In this document: piece by piece, positions 60,730-64,000 of the stretch
Numbering within the stretch: the stretch's first letter is position 1
How the letters are laid out: each line of letters opens with the position of its first letter
NCBI GenBank assembly: GCA_011525625.1
Contig: WYAX01000003.1
Coordinates: 248,001-312,000, forward strand
Length of the DNA stretch: 64,000 bases
DNA from: Nitrospira defluvii
GTDB lineage: Bacteria; Nitrospirota; Nitrospiria; Nitrospirales; Nitrospiraceae
Direction of reading: 5' to 3'
Made by a program: the position numbers and the translations under genes
The notes under the pieces: generated by a model
Told to the model about the DNA's origin: nothing
The model's database searches: none
Seen by the model: the letters and a program-made list of their open reading frames with translations, nothing else

Positions 60730-61614
60730 ATGCCGAACTGGTTTTCAGCCTCTTCCCCATCGGACTCCGTCGTCGTTACCGGCGCCTCGACGGGCATCGG
60801 AGCCGCTTGTGCCCTCGCGTTGGACAAACTCGGCTACCGCGTCTTCGCCGGCATCCGCACCCCCGCCGACGGCGAGCGCCTCCAGCAGCAGGCCGGCCCT
60901 CGCCTCATGCCCATCCGGCTCGACGTCACCGATTCCGCGTCGATTTCCGCCGCCAGCCACACCGTTGCCGCGATGGTGGGCGAGCGCGGCCTCGCCGGCC
61001 TGGTGAACAACGCCGGTATCGGCGTGGCGGGGCCCATCGAACTGTTGCCTCTATCCGACTGGCGACGGCAATTCGAGGTGAATGTGTTCGGCCTCATTGC
61101 CGTCACGCAAACCTTCCTCCCGTTGATTCGCACGGGACGAGGTCGCATCATCAACATGGGGTCGATCGCCGGACGCGCCTCTATGCCGTTCATGGCCCCC
61201 TATGCCGCCTCGAAGCATGCACTGGAAGCGATCACCGACGCCTTACGTCTCGAACTGCAGCCGTGGGACATCCGCGTGGCGTTGATTACGCCCGGCGCCA
61301 TCGCCACACCCATTTGGAGCAAAACTCGGAAAGCGGTCGACACGTGGGACGCCACCTGGAGCCAAGGCCTTCAGAATATGTATAAGGAGGGGTTCACCCG
61401 CATCAAGGAGGCCGCCACGGCAGCCGGAGAACAGGCCCAACCGGCCAGTACGGTGACCGCGGCCGTCGCACACGCGCTTCGATCTCGCTGGCCGAAAACC
61501 CGGTACCTCATCGGCTCGGATGCCGCCATTCGGGCCTATCTCGCCCTTCTGCTTCCCGATCGGCTCAACGACTGGATCATCACGCGAATCGTCAAGCTCC
61601 CCACTCGCCGGTGA
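60730..61614 (+). CDS. Short-chain dehydrogenase/reductase
   Basis: A 294-residue SDR. Cofactor loop TGASTGIG near residue 17, DVTDSASI, NNAG in GLVNNAGIGVAG, catalytic Ser in NMGSIAG, and the YxxxK pair in APYAASKHALEAI, followed by ITPGAIATPIW. A C-terminal extension (about 235-294) ends in an amphipathic helix. The enzyme type (retinol-dehydrogenase-like, classical SDR) does not tell the substrate. GAGGA lies nine bases before the ATG at 60730; an ATG at 60721 is the other choice. Divergent from the DUF4832 lipoprotein gene. Confidence 0.87.
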   Translation: MPNWFSASSPSDSVVVTGASTGIGAACALALDKLGYRVFAGIRTPADGERLQQQAGPRLMPIRLDVTDSASISAASHTVAAMVGERGLAGLVNNAGIGVAGPIELLPLSDWRRQFEVNVFGLIAVTQTFLPLIRTGRGRIINMGSIAGRASMPFMAPYAASKHALEAITDALRLELQPWDIRVALITPGAIATPIWSKTRKAVDTWDATWSQGLQNMYKEGFTRIKEAATAAGEQAQPASTVTAAVAHALRSRWPKTRYLIGSDAAIRAYLALLLPDRLNDWIITRIVKLPTRR

Positions 61615-61619
61615 CCGGA

Positions 61620-62408
61620 TCACCGCCGGCCGACTCGCACCATATCGATGACATGTCCTTGCCCGTCGAGAAAAATGGCCACCGACTCGTTTGGCGCCAG
61701 CTGTTCGATCGCCGGCTGAAGGAGGGGCCGGACCGGAAAGGATTGAATGTCGTCGAGCGTCATCCGTAGCCGCATCCGCCCGTCCCCGATCGTGACGAAC
61801 GCCCCCTCGACGCGCCGCTGCGGCGCGCGTGATGAAGCACCGAGCGTCAGCTCCCGAGGCTTCCCCAGCGACAACACATCCACCAGCAAATACGCCCGAT
61901 CGACGGCAAAATCGGCTGTCTCGCCGACCTCGAGGGCCGCCAGCTTCTCCATCGCCACCGCACGGGCGTAGAATCCCACATCCCGCCCGGTATCGAGACG
62001 AATCGTGACGCGTTCCTTTTCCGGGTTAAAGACCTTGCCCAGCGATCCCCGAAACACCTTCGTCGGCGGCGTCTCGGCAGGACGCTGGTACGCGACGATG
62101 TCATCTCGGTCGTTGACCATGATCTCCACCGCCCCCCCGACCTGCAACCCACGGGCTTCATCGCCACCGGCTTCGAGAGAAAGATACCGGGGCGACCGTT
62201 CCCCGGTCTCTACTTCCACACGATCGCCGGTGATACCACGGATCGTGCCTTTCAGGAGTTTGGCACTCGCGAGAATCCCCGGTACGGGCTGCAGCTCTTC
62301 GATACTCAGACCGGACATCAGCTTGGCCGAGCTTCCACACCCGGCCATACTCATGGCGAGGACCAGCAACCCCGCCGGCACTACACGTCCAATGTGACTC
62401 ACCTTCAT
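61620..62408 (-). CDS. Lipoprotein of unknown function
   Basis: A 262-residue protein. Signal MKVSHIGRVVPAGLLVLAMS then lipobox MAGC. The mature part is beta-rich with three similar segments containing VTIRLDTGRDVGFYA-like, LEVGETADFAVDRA-like and VGGAVEIMVNDRDD-like stretches, which may be repeated OB/SH3-like modules. It converges with the SDR gene, leaving five bases between. ATGs at 62429 and 62459 are possible starts. Confidence 0.6.
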   Translation of the reverse strand: MKVSHIGRVVPAGLLVLAMSMAGCGSSAKLMSGLSIEELQPVPGILASAKLLKGTIRGITGDRVEVETGERSPRYLSLEAGGDEARGLQVGGAVEIMVNDRDDIVAYQRPAETPPTKVFRGSLGKVFNPEKERVTIRLDTGRDVGFYARAVAMEKLAALEVGETADFAVDRAYLLVDVLSLGKPRELTLGASSRAPQRRVEGAFVTIGDGRMRLRMTLDDIQSFPVRPLLQPAIEQLAPNESVAIFLDGQGHVIDMVRVGRR

Positions 62409-62591
62409 TCCGATTGCGCTTCCGACCATGCCCGATGATAGACGATCTCCCCGTCCCAAGGCGAACGCAGGATGACCCGACAGAGTTAACGGAATCTTGA
62501 TCCAATGTCCACTCCTGGGTAACGGCGCATTGACACAGTGTCGCCGCTAGGTGCCCATGTGTCACCCGCTCTAACGGAAAAGGATTCTCCC

Positions 62592-64000
62592 ATGACACCC
62601 CCTCCCGGCGAGACCATCGACACCGTTGCCGACCGACCGCTCAGTGCGTCGTTCGAAGACAACAGCTCTCAGATCGGCCTGTTTCTCATTCTGCTGCTCC
62701 TCACCATCGGTGGAATCTATGTCGCCGGTCAATTGACCTCAGACCTATCCGACGTCCGCGCCTCGTCGGTCTGGCCGTTTGTGCTGCTCGGATTTGCACT
62801 CTTGATCGCGCTGGGCTTCGAATTCGTCAATGGATTCCATGACACGGCGAATGCGGTGGCGACGGTCATCTATACGCATTCCATGCCGGCGCACGTCGCC
62901 GTCGCGTGGTCGGGCATCTGGAATTTCATCGGCGTCATGCTCGCGTCCGGCGCGGTGGCGTTCGGCATCGTCGCCCTGCTGCCGGTCGAGCTGATTCTTC
63001 AAGTGAGCGCCGGAGCAGGGTTCGCCATGGTCTTCGCCCTACTGATTGCCGCCATCATTTGGAACCTGGGCACCTGGTACCTGGGACTGCCTTCATCCAG
63101 TTCGCACGCGCTGATCGGCTCGGTCATCGGCGTCGGCATCGCCAACCAGCTGATGGCCGCAGGCGGCACGAACACCAGCGGTGTCGATTGGGGACAAGCC
63201 CTCAACGTGGGGAAGTCCCTGTTGTTCTCTCCACTCATCGGATTTTCAGCCGCCGCGTTTCTTCTCCTCATTGCCATGAAGACCATCCCCATCGACAAAT
63301 TGTATAAGCCGCCGCGCGGCAAAACGCCGCCGCCCCTGTGGATCCGAGGCTTGCTCATTCTCACCTGCACCGGAGTCAGCTTTGCCCATGGCTCCAACGA
63401 CGGACAAAAGGGCATGGGCCTCATCATGCTCATTCTGATCGGCACGGTGCCGACCGTCTATGCGCTCAATCGCACCGTCGATGTCTCCTACGCGCCCGCC
63501 TTCGTCGAGGCGTCGACCAAAACGGAAGCCGTGTTCCAGCGGTACGCCAAGTCGTCGATGCCCCCGGCCGATCCACGAAAGACCGCGGCAGAGTACATCC
63601 GCACGCACGAGGTTCGACCGGATACCTTGCCGGCCCTGCGCGCATTGAGCGGCATGGTGCGCACACAGATCGCCTCCTATGCGACCGTCGCCCAGATCCC
63701 GACGGAACAGACCTCCAACGTGCGCAACGACATGTACCTGCTCGGAGAATCGCTGCGTTGGATGGACAAGACCCGCGAACCGGCTTTTACGCGAGCGGAT
63801 CGAGACATCCTGCTCCACTACAAATCTATGCTGGATAACGCCACCAAGTACATTCCGGTGTGGGTCAAAGCGGCCGTGGCGATCGCACTGGGGTTGGGCA
63901 CCATGATCGGATGGAAACGCATCGTGGTGACCGTCGGGGAAAAAATCGGGAAGACGCACCTCTCCTATGGACAGGGCGCCAGCGCGGAGCTGGTGGCCAT
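62592..64000 (+). CDS. pitA: PiT family inorganic phosphate transporter (partial, 3' end outside window)
   Basis: The frame is open from an ATG with AAAAGGA upstream to the window end (469 codons seen). The PiT family marks are present: the N-terminal repeat FVNGFHDTANAVATVIYTHS, GLPSSSSHALIGSVIGVGIA, and the C-terminal repeat SFAHGSNDGQKGMGLIMLIL, with a long hydrophilic segment between the membrane halves. It imports phosphate, usually as a metal complex, with protons. The N-terminal signature has GFHDTAN in place of the usual GANDxAN but is otherwise normal. A palindrome GACACAGTGTC lies upstream (about 62534); no clear Pho box is seen. Confidence 0.9.
   Translation, partial: MTPPPGETIDTVADRPLSASFEDNSSQIGLFLILLLLTIGGIYVAGQLTSDLSDVRASSVWPFVLLGFALLIALGFEFVNGFHDTANAVATVIYTHSMPAHVAVAWSGIWNFIGVMLASGAVAFGIVALLPVELILQVSAGAGFAMVFALLIAAIIWNLGTWYLGLPSSSSHALIGSVIGVGIANQLMAAGGTNTSGVDWGQALNVGKSLLFSPLIGFSAAAFLLLIAMKTIPIDKLYKPPRGKTPPPLWIRGLLILTCTGVSFAHGSNDGQKGMGLIMLILIGTVPTVYALNRTVDVSYAPAFVEASTKTEAVFQRYAKSSMPPADPRKTAAEYIRTHEVRPDTLPALRALSGMVRTQIASYATVAQIPTEQTSNVRNDMYLLGESLRWMDKTREPAFTRADRDILLHYKSMLDNATKYIPVWVKAAVAIALGLGTMIGWKRIVVTVGEKIGKTHLSYGQGASAELVA

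Overview
This window looks like chromosomal DNA of a GC-rich Gram-negative bacterium, most plausibly a Nitrospira-type nitrite oxidiser (Nitrospirota). That is an inference from gene content: a ferredoxin:thioredoxin reductase catalytic subunit, a NorD/CbbO-NorQ/CbbQ pair, a stand-alone NuoF, LDH-like malate dehydrogenase, many hybrid histidine kinases, and an outer membrane shown by a FadL porin and several lipoproteins. No marker here fixes the genus, and I could not search databases.

Region 1 (1-5044) is the right end of a filamentous-phage (inovirus-like) prophage next to tRNA-Lys(TTT). On the + strand it holds the end of a pIII-like adsorption protein, a pVI/DUF2523-like protein, tiny single-helix proteins, a Zot/pI assembly ATPase, a signal-peptide-bearing pVIII-like coat protein followed by a strong terminator, and a second tiny helix protein. 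A RadC/JAMM protein lies on the - strand. An excisionase-like HTH gene overlaps a complete tyrosine integrase that abuts the 3' end of the tRNA. The left half of the prophage, with any replication gene, lies outside the window.

Region 2 (5045-24036) is mostly housekeeping: purA with its own promoter and an odd hairpin-U9 leader, tRNA-Ala(GGC), an ABC-F ATPase, a PilZ protein, rarA, an alpha/beta hydrolase, folE overlapping a PTPS gene, and a nuoF-ferredoxin-erpA cluster. A PuuD-like membrane protein, mdh, a NorD/CbbO-like VWA protein and its MoxR-type ATPase partner follow. Four genes separate those two partners: FTR-beta, an M28 lipoprotein peptidase, a glycine-zipper lipoprotein and a DUF167 protein.

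Region 3 (24158-38087) begins with a hybrid sensor kinase translationally coupled to a YkgJ-DUF2156 fusion. Then comes a + strand run: ATP-grasp-like protein, mini-glutaredoxin, KamA-type radical SAM enzyme coupled to a two-domain dCTP deaminase, a membrane protein, two TIGR04283/TIGR04282-type sugar transferases and an SDR. On the - strand are a HAD-UbiA fusion and a monothiol glutaredoxin-BolA pair.

Region 4 (38265-53333) is rich in signalling and envelope genes. A four-gene locus holds a REC protein, a Rossmann-domain histidine kinase, a dCache-HAMP-PAS kinase and a Tll0287-like haem protein. It is followed by an AI-2E family permease, a bactofilin, a PBP1b-like enzyme with a UB2H-like domain, a FadL porin, another hybrid kinase and a sodium/solute symporter.

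Region 5 (53519-64000) holds small secreted proteins (one with an in-frame amber codon), an NmrA-like reductase, a glutathionyl-hydroquinone-reductase-like GST, a 122-bp palindromic repeat, a periplasmic FKBP, a REC-HATPase protein, a DUF4832 lipoprotein, an SDR, a lipoprotein and a PiT phosphate permease cut by the window edge.
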